From: Acanthococcus lagerstroemiae
Taxonomy: Eukaryota > Arthropoda > Insecta > Hemiptera > Eriococcidae
Direction of reading: 5' to 3'
NCBI GenBank assembly: GCA_031841125.1
Contig: CM063109.1
Location: 65,292,914 to 65,356,913 of the forward strand
Length of the DNA stretch: 64,000 nucleotides
The notes under the pieces were generated by a model. That model worked only from the letters and a program-made list of their open reading frames with translations, did not search any database and was not told the DNA's origin. The first letter of the stretch is position 1. The number at the start of each line of letters is the position of its first letter. The position numbers and the translations under genes were made by a program. This document shows, piece by piece, positions 54,291 to 64,000 of the stretch.

Positions 54291-56746
54291 ACGATCAGGA
54301 GAAGTAACGCCAAGGTAGTAACGTTTTTTTTTAGTTTTTTTTTTTTTTTTCGTTTATGTACCAAAGCAAAGACATGAAAATGTCAAAAATTGAAATATAA
54401 ATAAAATTTCATTTTGATTCTTCTAATGAATTTCTACAAGGTTCAAAAATAGATTTGAAAAACATCAAAATAGGCATTTTTTTGGGCTTTTGAGATTATT
54501 TACGGGGACCTTGAGGGGGTACAATAAAACACCCGAATTTGAAATTAGCGATGAACAAAGTACATACAGAAAAGCTGAGCCCAATGCAGCCGCGATCAAT
54601 AAAATCAAAATTTGTTGTACTGGTCGATTATATCTGCCGTTCTTCTGTGCAAATTTGCAGTATCAGTTCCAAAACTGAGGTTTGTCCAATGTAAGGCCGT
54701 AGATTAAAGGACGGTAAAAGAAGAGATTATATAAATAATTATTGATTATAAATCCGCGACCTTGGAACTTGAATACGAGATTTCTGAAGTTTATTTTTCA
54801 TTTTGCGTCTGTAAAGTCGTGTTCGGTTCATGAAGAGTTTTCTAGAACATCCATCCGTTGATTACATGTTAAATTTCAAGGCCAGGGGAGTTCGGGCTAA
54901 TATTATTAAAAATAGTGAAAATCAGGCGACGTTATATGTTATGGAGAAACTTGAGGGAGCGTTAGTTCAAAATTCGAAAATTCACAAAATAAGGGATACT
55001 TTAATATTCATGTTATCACCAGAGGCAGACTGGAATCTAAGAAGCTAGTGGGAAAATGCGATTTCTTTAGCTCCACTTCACTTTCATTACCCCTCTATCA
55101 TGGCCCATTTCCCTCCTCCCTCCCTTCCAGCTATTCTAACCGACTCAAAACTTTCAAATGAGCCAGCTCAAAATCTACGAATTGGAGCGATCCACTGGGA
55201 AGTTTCCCGGTAACGTAAATGACCAAGTCGCGCCTTGTATGTCTTTAAAGTTATTTTCACTAGAAAATTTCAGCAGAGGACTGTTGCTACAGACATTTGC
55301 TTTGGCCTTTTAAAAGTTCATAATTTATCGATTGGAAAGTAAAATGTTTTCGAAATGTTACTCAGTCACAGTAAATCTTAATCGCGATCTCCAAGTTTGG
55401 CTTGCAGCTTAGTTCCCATCTCGTAGAGAGAACACTCCTCAACTGCTCCTGAGCGAACAAAGTCATTCAAAACATAACCTCTGCCACAACATAGAACACT
55501 GTACAACGGTGGAAACCAGCGTCGCGTCATTTCGCATCCCCACTCTCATAAAAGGGCAAAACTCGAGTAATTTTCACACGAACTCGCACATTTCGACTAA
55601 ATTACTACCCCGAATAGTTGGCGCTAAAATATTATACGTGTTTCGAGGTTTCACCCTTCGCTTTCCACTTTCCCATGTATCTCTCTGCCAGCCACGAAAA
55701 GCCCTGATTGCGTACAAGTTTCATTAATAATACAGCCGTCAGACTGTTCTCGTTTTGGAATTATTAAAAAAACAGTACCCGTGTGCTGCGAACATTCTAG
55801 CAGCTTTTCCATTCTAAAACCGCGGATGCTGCGCAATAGCCGAGTCCGCAGAATCCGATATTCATTGATCACGTCGAGAGCGCCAGCGTCTCTCACCCAA
55901 CTAGCTGGGTGGCTGGGTCTTCCATGAATCCAACTCGAATATGCTACCTGCTACACTCGACGCGAATTCCCGACTACTTTTTACATACCTCCGTCGTGAC
56001 CTGCGAGTTTCACCGGATATCGTCTGTCAACCCAGATATGATTTCAAACCGAAGAAAAACGTTTCCAAAGGCAGGTCGTATTCTAGAATTCACCGTCGTA
56101 TCGACACGAACATGGTCGGCGTGCGGTAACCTGAACACGCAGATGTCTTTCGATCGGATACCGTCACAAAAAACATTCTGAACGCGGTACGTAGTAACAA
56201 AATTGAAGTAAAATATCAATGCCGTAAAAATGGTGTAATTGTGTCTTCTAGCGAACGAGCATTCGTTGATGTCTGGCTCTGTATCTTTTAACCGAGGAAG
56301 TGGTTAGGAAGAGTTCCTAGTTTGAATAATATGTGTCCTATTCTCAACAGCAAAATATTTATTCTGGCAATAACATCGGAGGATAGTTATGATCAAGATT
56401 AAGAATTCTGATGAAAGTTCAGACACACGTTCTACTGACTGTTAGTATCGAAACTTCGTAAACAGTGCAATTTTACTAGAACACTGGGGCACTGCACCAA
56501 GGATGATCGGAAGAACCGAACAGGGACCGGTCATTTTCACTGAACTGAACGCCTCACAGCGCCATGTATTCCGATAGTTGCAGTAACAGTTCCCAAGAAA
56601 CAGAACGGAAACGAAAACCAATCGCTCAGATTTTCCATCACTGTGTTCTAACTTGACTAACGTTGCCTTTCTAACATGAGATACCTATATGCGTTCTCTA
56701 ATGTTAATAAAACTGCATAACCTACTGCGGTAAAGTATCACTATTA
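54291..56746. other. No recognised gene
   Basis: Open frames of 60-90 codons (54830-55048 plus, 55651-55896 minus, 55909-56181 plus) have no motifs, signal peptides or clear splice context. Poly-T tracts lie at about 54324-54350. The region at about 55400-56200 is richer in CpG than its surroundings and could contain unrecognised host sequence. Confidence 0.35.
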
Positions 56747-58664
56747 GCCTGTTACCGTTTAGCGAGTGCTCTAACCAAACCCCTTCCTGTTATCTCGCAG
56801 GAGGACAAGATTCGTAAGAATCACTGATAACTCTACCAAGTTCCTTTATTTCCTAACCAATCTTCTCTTGTTTTGATTGTGAATAACTGCTGTATTTGTT
56901 CTAAAAACAGTAAGAAAAATGGTAAATTAAGATTCTTCTGTTTCCCAAAAGTAATGTACAGCACAGTAAGACGTACTAACTTTAGACAGAACAACAAAGC
57001 GATTGTTTAGTTTTTCGCATACCCCATATCCATCCTTCAGTAAAACATTTTTTGGACTCTAAACTGTTGAACGCTTTCAGTTCTTCTTTGGTGTAGATCG
57101 ATGTTTTCGTGATGAGAAAGTCATGAATATATCGACACTAGTTCTAGCCAGAATTTTCCCTAAATCTCCCAACAGAATTATCGAATTTGAGATTTTATCT
57201 TTCTTATCTTGAACGAAGGTATATGGATTAATGTAAAATTAATAACAGAAATTTTTTGTAAATATCTACAGTAGAAATCAGGGCAGGTCATTTGCAAACC
57301 AGCTGCGTATGGGTAATCTCTAAATAACCTGAAAATTCACTAGCCTGATTTTAAAATTTTCAACCTTCTTATTTCAATTTTTTCTGGCGGAATACATGGT
57401 AGATATGTAAGTAAACACATACACAAAGTTAGTCCTACAAGAAACGTCCTACATGAGGGGGGGGGGGGGACTTTTTGTATACTACGATGGATTTCCATCG
57501 TCGTGTCAGAAAAAGACAGGACATTACAATATATTTTAATGTTCCAGGGTTACCAGAATGAAGATCAACAAGTGATACAAATGAGGTCCAAGGATTTCAT
57601 TATTATTAATAAGGTCATCAGCGTTAGAAAGTGCAAGGAAAACAACGTTATTCCACTGTAGTATTATCTCTTCCATCGTAGTATTCCTCAAAATACAGTT
57701 TGATACTACCATGGGGAAAAGACACGTAAGCTACGATAGAAAATTTTAGCATTTTTCTAATTCGGAAGAGAACAAAACTGGTCAACATGTAGAAATGGAG
57801 TACAGAAGCATCAAAAACAGAAGTTGAAATCAATTTTTTTGGACTTCAACCTCCTGGCGTATTTTTGTATACTACCATAGAATGGGGAAAAAATTAGAAT
57901 GCTGTTTTCTGACAGAAGTTTGACAAAAAGTCTACTTTAAATTTAAAAATTGGGAAAATTTCATGATTGAGTCATAATACGTAGATAGTGGATAATCAGT
58001 TGTCATTTTTTGTATTCAATAATATACCATGTTCCCTTTGTAGGATGATTTAAATTTTGTGGTACTACGATGGAAAAAATCTATTTCATGACTTTGGCGC
58101 CACTGGTAGACATACGTTTCAATTCTAAATTTTGGTCTCCCTCATAAACTAACTTCAACATCGCTTTTGGTCATGTGAACCATAAGTATGATATATTTTT
58201 TGTTGATAACACGTTGCTACGGCCAACTTTACTTCGAAAACTGAGTTCGTTTCAGGACACTACGATGGAACCTTTCCTCTATTTGAGTATTTTTCTCAAA
58301 TCCGGTGAGGTGCGGGCGACTAGGTCATTGATGTGTAGGGGGTAAAGAAGATTTATCACTACCAATTCGAGAGGAAAAAATTACGCTAGCGTTCTTAATT
58401 ATAGAGAAAGCAAGTGGTTACTGCAATTTTCTGGTTATTCAGAGATCCACCCGTATGATGAGACATAGATGTTAATACTGAACAATACAAAATTAATTTT
58501 TAAATCTCCCTATAAAAAATAAAAATTTAATTTCAAAAAGAAAAAAAAATGTATCTTAATTAATGAATGCGACTGAATTATCAGTAATTATCAGTGATCC
58601 TGTCCTCCAGCGAGATAACAGGAAGGGGTTGTTTGGTTACAGCATCCGCTAAACGGTAACAGGC
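56747..58664. mobile_element. Element bounded by ~70-bp inverted repeats
   Basis: The left arm (56747-56812, GCCTGTTACCGTTTAGCG onwards, through CCCCTTCCTGTTATCTCGC) is reversed at 58596-58664, with about eight differences and two small gaps. Inside the arms both sides continue with ATCACTGATAA. The 1.8-kb interior encodes nothing recognisable but carries a recurring TACTACGATGG motif. It is probably a non-autonomous DNA element; no target duplication was established. Confidence 0.6.
57474..58272. repeat. Recurring TACTACGATGGAA motif, about 165-200 bp apart
   Basis: Forward or slightly changed copies lie at about 57478 (TATACTACGATGG), 57703 (ATACTACCATGGGG), 57868 (TATACTACCATAGAATGGGG), 58060 (GTACTACGATGGAAA) and 58258 (CACTACGATGGAAC). 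A reversed copy is at about 57665 (TTCCATCGTAGTA). At 57482-57499 ACGATGGATTTCCATCGT is a perfect 18-bp palindrome. Other parts of the units are poorly conserved, so this is either an old tandem array or repeated protein-binding sites. Confidence 0.5.
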
Positions 58665-58997
58665 AAGAGACTGGGTAGGCAACCCGTAACAATCTCCCCG
58701 TCTCACCCGTGCCGGAATTCACTTCATAAGAAAGTAATGGGAAATTAAATTTTTGTTGTAAAAGGGCTCTTGTGTTTCGTTTTTTTTTATGGTAGCTAAT
58801 TGAATATTTTACGTCGTACAAATAATAAAAAAATATGTTGAGAGCATCAATTATGAATAAAAATATAAAAAACTGCATTCCCGTAAGCGGCCTGGTATGA
58901 TTTGCACTGCAATGACGTCATTTTCGTATTTGCGCCTTACACGTCCGGCCAACCTTCTATGGTATAATAATCTTGGGTAACAGGCGTGCAACCTTGA

Positions 58998-59361
58998 TCA
59001 CTGCTAGAGCACCTAGAAAAACACGAGAACTGACATCCACCATTTTGAGTCGTTTGGTACTCGACGATTCACAATTCACTGCATGGAACGTTCCGCGTAT
59101 CAAATTTTGAATTTCGGGCACCATGCGACTCAAAATGACGGATATCAGTACTCGAGTGTTTCTAGGTGCTTTATCACCGCTGGCGATAGTCCCCCCCCTC
59201 GCGACACGTTCGCATGTTATCGAAAAAAGTTAAGATAGAAATAATGGCGGATATCAATACTCGGGTGTTTCTAGGTGCTCTATCCCTGCTGGCGACAGTT
59301 TGCATGTCCTCCGGCAACACGTTCGCATGTTATTGAAAAATGTAAAGATGAAAATGGCGAT
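58998..59361. repeat. Inverted plus tandem repeat around GTGTTTCTAGGTGCT
   Basis: A reversed unit (58998-59052, with AGCACCTAGAAAAACACGAG) faces a direct unit (59126-59184, with CTCGAGTGTTTCTAGGTGCT), giving arms of about 55 bp around a 73-base loop. A third, direct unit follows at 59244-59300. ACACGTTCGCATGTTATCGA at about 59205 and the matching ACACGTTCGCATGTTATTGA at about 59318 show a tandem period of about 110 bp. Confidence 0.7.
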
Positions 59362-59642
59362 GTAGAATGCCCGTGGGTAGAGCTCTAGAAGAACTGGAAC
59401 GAAACTCGAACTCCCAAACGGGTACCTATCACTATTCCCAAGATAACTGATATTACAGTAGCACCAAAAGTGGAACCTAGGAGGAGCCTGGTTCTTTATT
59501 TGGTTTAGGTTAGCTCCAGATGACTGCTGACATTCCCAGACAGGCCTTCACGAATTCAACATCCTGATTGGCTAGTCGTATTCCCTCTTACGAGACTCAG
59601 CGAATGTCATTTGAATACCGCTGTTTGTTCTAATAGCGCAGA

Positions 59643-59955
59643 AACCAGTACTGCATTGACGATGCGGCTGATAGCGTTCCCGGTTTGTATCTTCCTGAAC
59701 GTGATGCTGTTCGGTATGTGTGGCTACATGTACCTGTTGTGGCTGCAGTACTGGCATCGCTTATGGGCTCAAAAGCAGCAGGAACCGGAGTACGAAATGA
59801 GCGACTTCCGCAGAAACGAGATGATCGTCGAGTACTACGACGAATCCTCCATGCCAGCCACCGTCGGTCCCAAAGCGCTGGCAAAGACCGACAAAGAGAA
59901 GCACTCACCGCTCGTGTACTTTCACAAGGATATGTACCCCGGAAAAGTAGCTGAC
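59643..59955 (+). CDS. Candidate first coding exon of a type II membrane protein
   Basis: A good 3' splice context (TTGTTCTAATAGCGCAG) ends at 59642. The first ATG is at 59662 (ACGATGCGG). The product starts MRLIAFPVCIF and has one membrane helix at about residues 3-28, with no clear cleavage site, so it looks like a signal anchor. Next come a basic-aromatic WLQYWHRLW segment, an acidic and polar stem (MSDFRRNEMIVEYYDESSMP), and SPLVYFHKDMYPGK. Donor-like sites follow at 59947 (AAA|GTAGCT), 59956 (GAC|GTAAGG) and 59961 (AAG|GTATCA). Codon usage is balanced and GC-richer than the surroundings. Such short-tail single-anchor proteins include Golgi glycosyltransferases, but no family was recognised. 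Confidence 0.55.
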
Positions 59956-60009
59956 GTAAGGTATCATCATCATTTTGACGCTTTCATTAGACTCTCGGAA
60001 AGCCTTTAG

Positions 60010-61000
60010 AGTATTTATATTCAAACGCGTTGAAGTATTATCTCTGGGGGAGGGGGCTGAAGCCCAAGCTATGAATATTACCATATTGTGCGTTCACTTT
60101 TCTGCATAAAGAAGGGAGGGAGGGAATCATTCCAGGCAAACCTGAATAACTGTCAACAAGCAAAAAAAGGAACCCAAAAAATACAGTATTTTAGAATAGA
60201 TTATTTCGCTTGTTCTGAAAAATTTTTCTCTGCGCAAGGTTTCCGAATCGAAGGGAGTTTCCAGTTTCAAAACGCGTTAAGTAGAATTAATGCATTCATT
60301 GAAATGTGGCGATTAAGTCGAACAAAGGTTCAGATTTAAAGAACTTCAGGAAGTACTAACTACCATGCTTAAGGACATAATACGACAACTCAAGCCTGAG
60401 ACAATAACAAGCAGCTAGTAGTCAGGTATGCCCATCAAATGACCTTGAATTCTCAAATTATGAGGACCATATACAAGTCATCAGCATAAAACATGGATTC
60501 GTATCTCAAATCTTTGAATTCTTATTACAAAAAATAATCATGATCACCAAGATCATGAAATGATCTGAATGATTCAAATTCTAAATTCTAAAATATGATT
60601 CAAGTTAATCAAAGATCAAATTATATACTATATTGGCAAAATATGATTCAAGATTAAAATCGTTGAAATTATCATCAATTTTTTAAAATGTTTGTCATGA
60701 TTCCGTGATTTGTTATTCTTAGTAAAATGTGAGACCAGAGATTAGACCTTGCGTGCAAACTAGTAAATTTACGCATGCGGAGTAAACAGAAAAGTAAATT
60801 TTACTAGGAAGACGTAAACAAGAACTTAACGTTTTATCTTTTAGAACTTCTTCGACATACACAGTTTGGAAAATCTTAGATTCTCGACAAATTAGCAAAA
60901 ACAGTGTTATCACAAAAATATATTTGTTTTTTCCAAAAGATTCTTTTTTTCCGCAAGATCCTATCAGTCTTCAAAAGCAAACATACTTCAAAGGCACAAC
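60010..61000. other. No recognised gene; possible intron
   Basis: AT-rich sequence with short open frames (60088-60339 plus, 60719-60913 minus) lacking motifs. If 59643-59955 is a forward exon, this would be its downstream intron. ATGATTCAA-type words recur at about 60480-60700. Confidence 0.35.
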
Positions 61001-61111
61001 CAACTCAAGTCTTAACAAGGGTAGTCTTAAAGAATCCTATTGAATGAGTTCCAACGGACTTTGAAAAAATATCGACCAATCTTAATCGAGTCTTAGAGAG
61101 TTTCAACGAAT

Positions 61112-61301
61112 CAGGGACGAATATGGGGGGGGGGTCACAGCGGACAGCTCCCCCAAGCTTCCGCCGAAGTTGGGAAATTTAAGTAGCTGGATCAAAAGTT
61201 GAGAATACTAACAACTTTTGATGCTTAGGAACTTTGACTTGCGTCAGTTGGGAATTTAACAATTTTTGCCCCTCCAGAAAAAACTCTTCGCTACGTCCCT
61301 G
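61112..61301. mobile_element. hAT-type MITE with perfect 8-bp target duplication
   Basis: The 190-bp element starts CAGGGACGAA and ends TACGTCCCTG. CAACGAAT at 61104-61111 is repeated exactly at 61302-61309. CAGGG-type ends with an 8-bp duplication are diagnostic of the hAT superfamily. The interior matches 2727-2965 with deletions. It has no open frame. Confidence 0.9.
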
Positions 61302-62139
61302 CAACGAATCTTAATCGAGTCATCGAGTCCCAACTAATCGTAGTGAAGTCTCAATACTTTGCAGCGTGCTTTTGACAGAGACGAAACTTGACTTTCACAG
61401 TTGGGGAGGGGGGTGAAGAAGAAAAATTTGCCGACAAATATTTTTTGAAAACTAAAAATTCGCCGACACAATTTGTAAAAAAAAAAATTGAAAATTTATC
61501 GATTTTTCAATGAAAATACGAACAAACGAACAAACAAACAAACGTTCTTAAAAATGTAAAATTCAAATGAACAGTTTCAAAATTTGCTGACTGTCAAATT
61601 ATTCGAGGGTGTCAACACCCGCCTCCCCCGCATAGTTTCGCCTTTGTCTTTCGAACAAGTTAAATCAACTTTTCACGAACCCTAATGAGTCTCAACGAAT
61701 CTTAACAGAGAGCATTAGAGAATACTAAAGAGTTTTCATTATACTAATAAAATTGTCATGAAGAGTCTTAGGAAGTCTTTTCTAGTTTTAACGAATTTTA
61801 GCAAAGTCTAGATACGTTTTAGGGGGGCCTCAAAGGAATTTTACAAAATATTAAGAATCTCTAAAGTGTGTCCCGAGTCTTAGGTGGTATCTATAAATGA
61901 GTTTCAACATGGTCTTGAAAAGTTGTAACACAGTCTAGAAAAGTTTTCACTGAGTCTTACCAAAACTTTAACGAGTCTCACTCAAGTCTTAAGGAAGATA
62001 ATGGGTCTTAGCGAACCTTTACAGTGTGTTCGTAGAGTTTTAAGGAGACTCAACGAATGTTAGCATAAGAAAATTCGTACAGAGGGGTTGCCCCCTCCCC
62101 TCACCGGTACGTCCCTGCTTAATATGTTACTCTTCAAAT

Positions 62140-62395
62140 GACGCCTAACCGCAGTTTCTTCACCGATCTTCCATATTTCGGGCAAAGCCCTCTTCTATGT
62201 TTTTCCATGCCTTGATGTTCTTTGCGGCCCTCGTCCGTAGCACTCCTATTTCATTTTCCATTTCCTGTCGCCATCTTCCTAGTGGTTGGCCTTCCTCTTT
62301 CACGCGTGTGACCGTAGGGCACCCATTCTGACACCAGTTCATACCACCTATCGTTCCCCATTCGGGACAGCTTGATTTTCTGATTACCTTGTGTT
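62140..62395 (-). pseudogene. LINE 3'-end remnant inside the minisatellite
   Basis: The 60-codon minus-strand frame 62160-62342 carries NGCPTVTRVKEEGQPLGRWR and ends with AWKNIEEGFARNMEDR. This is the basic C-terminal tail of RTE-like LINE ORF2 proteins (compare GRPLRRWRDEI in the 7616-8437 fragment). Nothing of the polymerase core is present. A small MITE-like piece with a CGTCCCTG end lies just to the left at about 62081-62118. Confidence 0.7.
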
Positions 62396-63638
62396 ACGTC
62401 TTTAAAGCTAATTGTAGTGGAATGTTAATACCTATTTTGAGTCTGCTTTCGATGAGTTTAAACAAGTCCTCATGAATCTTAACGAATCTCAACAGAATAT
62501 TAGAATGTTTTTGAGTTTTAACTAATCCTAATGATATCAGGATGCGTTCCGAAACAGTCCTGAAGAGTCTTAATAAGATTCTTCGAGTCCTAATGAATTT
62601 CAGCGAAGTCTTAATGAGTTTCCAAAAGACTTTACAAAGTTTTAAGAATATGTCAGACGTATCCAAAAAGTCTTGACTAGTCTTAATAAAGTTTGAATGA
62701 GTTTTAATCAGGTCTTAAAAAAATGTCAACTTAGTCTTACCGAAGTCTTAACAAGGCTCAACGAATCTTAGCGAATCTTTATACAGTCTACGAAGGTATA
62801 AGGTGTTTCGACAAATTTCAGCAGAGTCTTAATACATTTTAATGACAACTCGTCGCATTTTACCGTAGCCTTAAACACTTTAACTTAACCAGTCTTAACC
62901 GGTACTGAGGAGTTTAGACTAATCTCTATCAAATCTTCATGTGTTTTAAGATAGCCTTGAAGAGTCTTTATGAGTTTTAACGACACTGCAACTAGTCATA
63001 ATTGATCCTAACTAGTCTTTATAAGAGCTTCATACATTTCAACGTAACTCTGAAGATTTCTGAAAATTGAAAAGTTTTAAGGAACCTTAATGGGTTTTAC
63101 AGAGTATTCTTTAGGTTTTAATAACTTTTTACAAAGTGTTCAGAAAGTATTAAGAAGTCCCAACAAATATCAGAAACCTGAACGAGTCTTAAATAATCAA
63201 TGAATCATAACAAGTCGCGCAAAGAGTTAATGAATCGTAATGGAGTCCCACTGAGTTTTACAACATAGTTTGAAAAATTCTCGCAGGTTTTGAGTTTTCA
63301 TGGGTTTCAGCACAGTCTTTCAGAATTTTAATAAATCTAGAATCTTAACGAGCATGGAGCCGCTACTAGTTCCAATACCTAGCACAGTAAATGGAAAGTT
63401 TTTTCAAGGAGGGGCCGGGAAAATTGGATAAAAATTTTGTAGGTAAAACAATAGTGAATCCACAATGAATTTCGCACAACTTTGACCACACGAGCAAAAC
63501 AAAAGTCCTAGAATAAAAATTTTGCCCAACTTTCAAACTAACTCGCAAGAAAAAAACAAAGTCTTGAGTAAAATTTTAGAAAGTAAGCAAAGCCGGTTTC
63601 ACGTCAAAATTCTGTCCAAATTTCGACTTCTTGACAAC

Positions 63639-63639
<1 letters not shown>

Positions 63640-63667
<28 letters not shown>
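63640..63667 (+). repeat. Poly(A) tract
   Basis: An uninterrupted run of about 28 A lies upstream of the SINE target duplication. It could be the tail of a separate retrocopy that ends here, but no body was recognised upstream. Confidence 0.85.
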
Positions 63668-63669
<2 letters not shown>

Positions 63670-63717
63670 ATAAGTCTCGGATTTAAAATATTAGTTGACG
63701 AGTTCTCCCCTTATTTA

Positions 63718-63934
63718 GGGGTCTGGTTGGCCGAGTGGATAGCGCGTTGGTCTCGGAATCCGGAGGTCCCGGGTTTGAGCCCACGTAGCAACTCGCCAGA
63801 TTTCGACCTAGGCCGGTTTTTCGGCCAGAAGGGAAGAGGGCTAAGATAGCCGTAACAGCCTCTCCGATGTCTCTGAGGTAATGCTCGAAAGGCCGGATTC
63901 CGGGGCTCGGGTTGAGAGCAAGTTAGAAAAGAAG
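63718..63934 (+). mobile_element. tRNA-derived SINE, copy 3 (youngest)
   Basis: The A-box TGGCCGAGTGG is at 63728-63738 and the B-box-like GGTTTGAGCC at 63772-63781, both in a head resembling a tRNA. A body of about 140 bp and a short A-rich tail follow. TCTCCCCTTATTTA at 63704-63717 is repeated exactly at 63935-63948, a 14-bp target duplication. The two other copies in this window are at 24466-24686 and 28954-29167. RNA polymerase III would transcribe it; a LINE would supply reverse transcriptase. Confidence 0.92.
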
Positions 63935-63977
63935 TCTCCCCTTATTTACATCATTGCCATATTTTTCCAACAAAATA

Positions 63978-64000
63978 CAGGGTGTCCGAGTTTCAGTTGC
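63978..64000 (+). mobile_element. Possible TIR element starting at the window edge
   Basis: CAGGGTGTCCGAGTTTCAG begins at about 63980. It shares CAGGGTGTC with the hAT-like ends at 28424 and 53714. The rest lies outside the window. Confidence 0.35.

Larger units (their letters stand above)
61001..63345. repeat. Degenerate short-period minisatellite (AGTCTTAACGA type)
   Basis: Words close to AGTCTTAACGA, such as GAGTCTTAATGAGTTT, CGAATCTTAGCGAATCTT and AGTCTTAACAAGGCTCAACG, follow one another with a period of about 11-12 bp and heavy divergence. The array is seen at 61001-61111, 61302-61380, about 61675-62060 and 62400-63345. Between these blocks lie a MITE (61112-61301), an unrelated stretch (61380-61675) and a LINE remnant (62140-62395). 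No coding function is likely. Confidence 0.75.

Noticed and set aside
62081..62118. A third hAT MITE with CGTCCCTG end
   Set aside because: Only about 38 bp remains, and the left end CAGAGGGG does not clearly match; too short to call.
61001..63345. A CRISPR array or telomere-like repeat
   Set aside because: The unit is 11-12 bp with no spacers of constant length, and the words do not match TTAGG.
63718..63800. A tRNA gene (Ser/Leu-like head with A and B boxes)
   Set aside because: The acceptor stem does not close, the sequence continues into a SINE body shared by three copies, and target duplications flank it.

Overview
This window reads as transposon-dense, AT-rich invertebrate nuclear DNA, most likely from an insect. 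The evidence is several diverged non-LTR (LINE) families, a mariner relic, a CsRn1-like Ty3/gypsy element with a tRNA-Trp-like primer site, a tRNA-derived SINE, many small terminal-inverted-repeat (TIR) elements, and one candidate intron-flanked exon. The species cannot be named from the sequence. No rRNA gene, functional tRNA gene, CRISPR array or prokaryotic operon is visible.

Layout. 1-5020 holds LINE fragments, a dispersed repeat and small TIR elements. 5021-6790 has no recognisable gene. 6795-14356 is a nest: a forward LINE with an HDV-ribozyme-like 5' end (6997-7525, then 11637-14356) is split by an almost full-length reverse LINE (7526-11636), and a 15-bp target duplication marks the event. 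15240-22760 contains four more decayed LINE fragments. 23185-25800 is tandem-repeat territory with a SINE inside it. 27734-30893 is a second nest: a reverse LINE is cut by a 2.1-kb hAT-like element, which itself carries a SINE. 30985-38210 holds tandem repeats, a TIR element with a zinc-finger-like ORF, an in-frame minisatellite and a large foldback-like structure. 40453-44539 is a very young LTR retrotransposon. 46190-47129 is a deleted mariner. 49789-53270 holds two more forward LINE relics, the first with the best ribozyme-like 5' end. 53495-59350 holds palindromic and inverted repeats. 59643-59955 is the only good candidate for part of a host gene. 61000-63345 is a degenerate short-period minisatellite containing a hAT-type MITE with a perfect 8-bp target duplication. 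63718-63934 is a SINE with a perfect 14-bp target duplication.

How the parts work together. LINE proteins (endonuclease plus reverse transcriptase) copy LINE RNA into DNA and probably also mobilise the SINEs. The 5'-end folds shared by several LINE copies look like HDV-type self-cleaving ribozymes, which in other LINEs release the element RNA from a host transcript. The LTR element encodes Gag and Pol joined by a canonical -1 slippery site, but it lacks the integrase C-terminus and the polypurine tract, so this copy cannot be autonomous. The most informative observations are the ribozyme-like LINE 5' ends, the insertion junctions that restore reading frames, and the LTR element that looks freshly inserted yet is already deleted.
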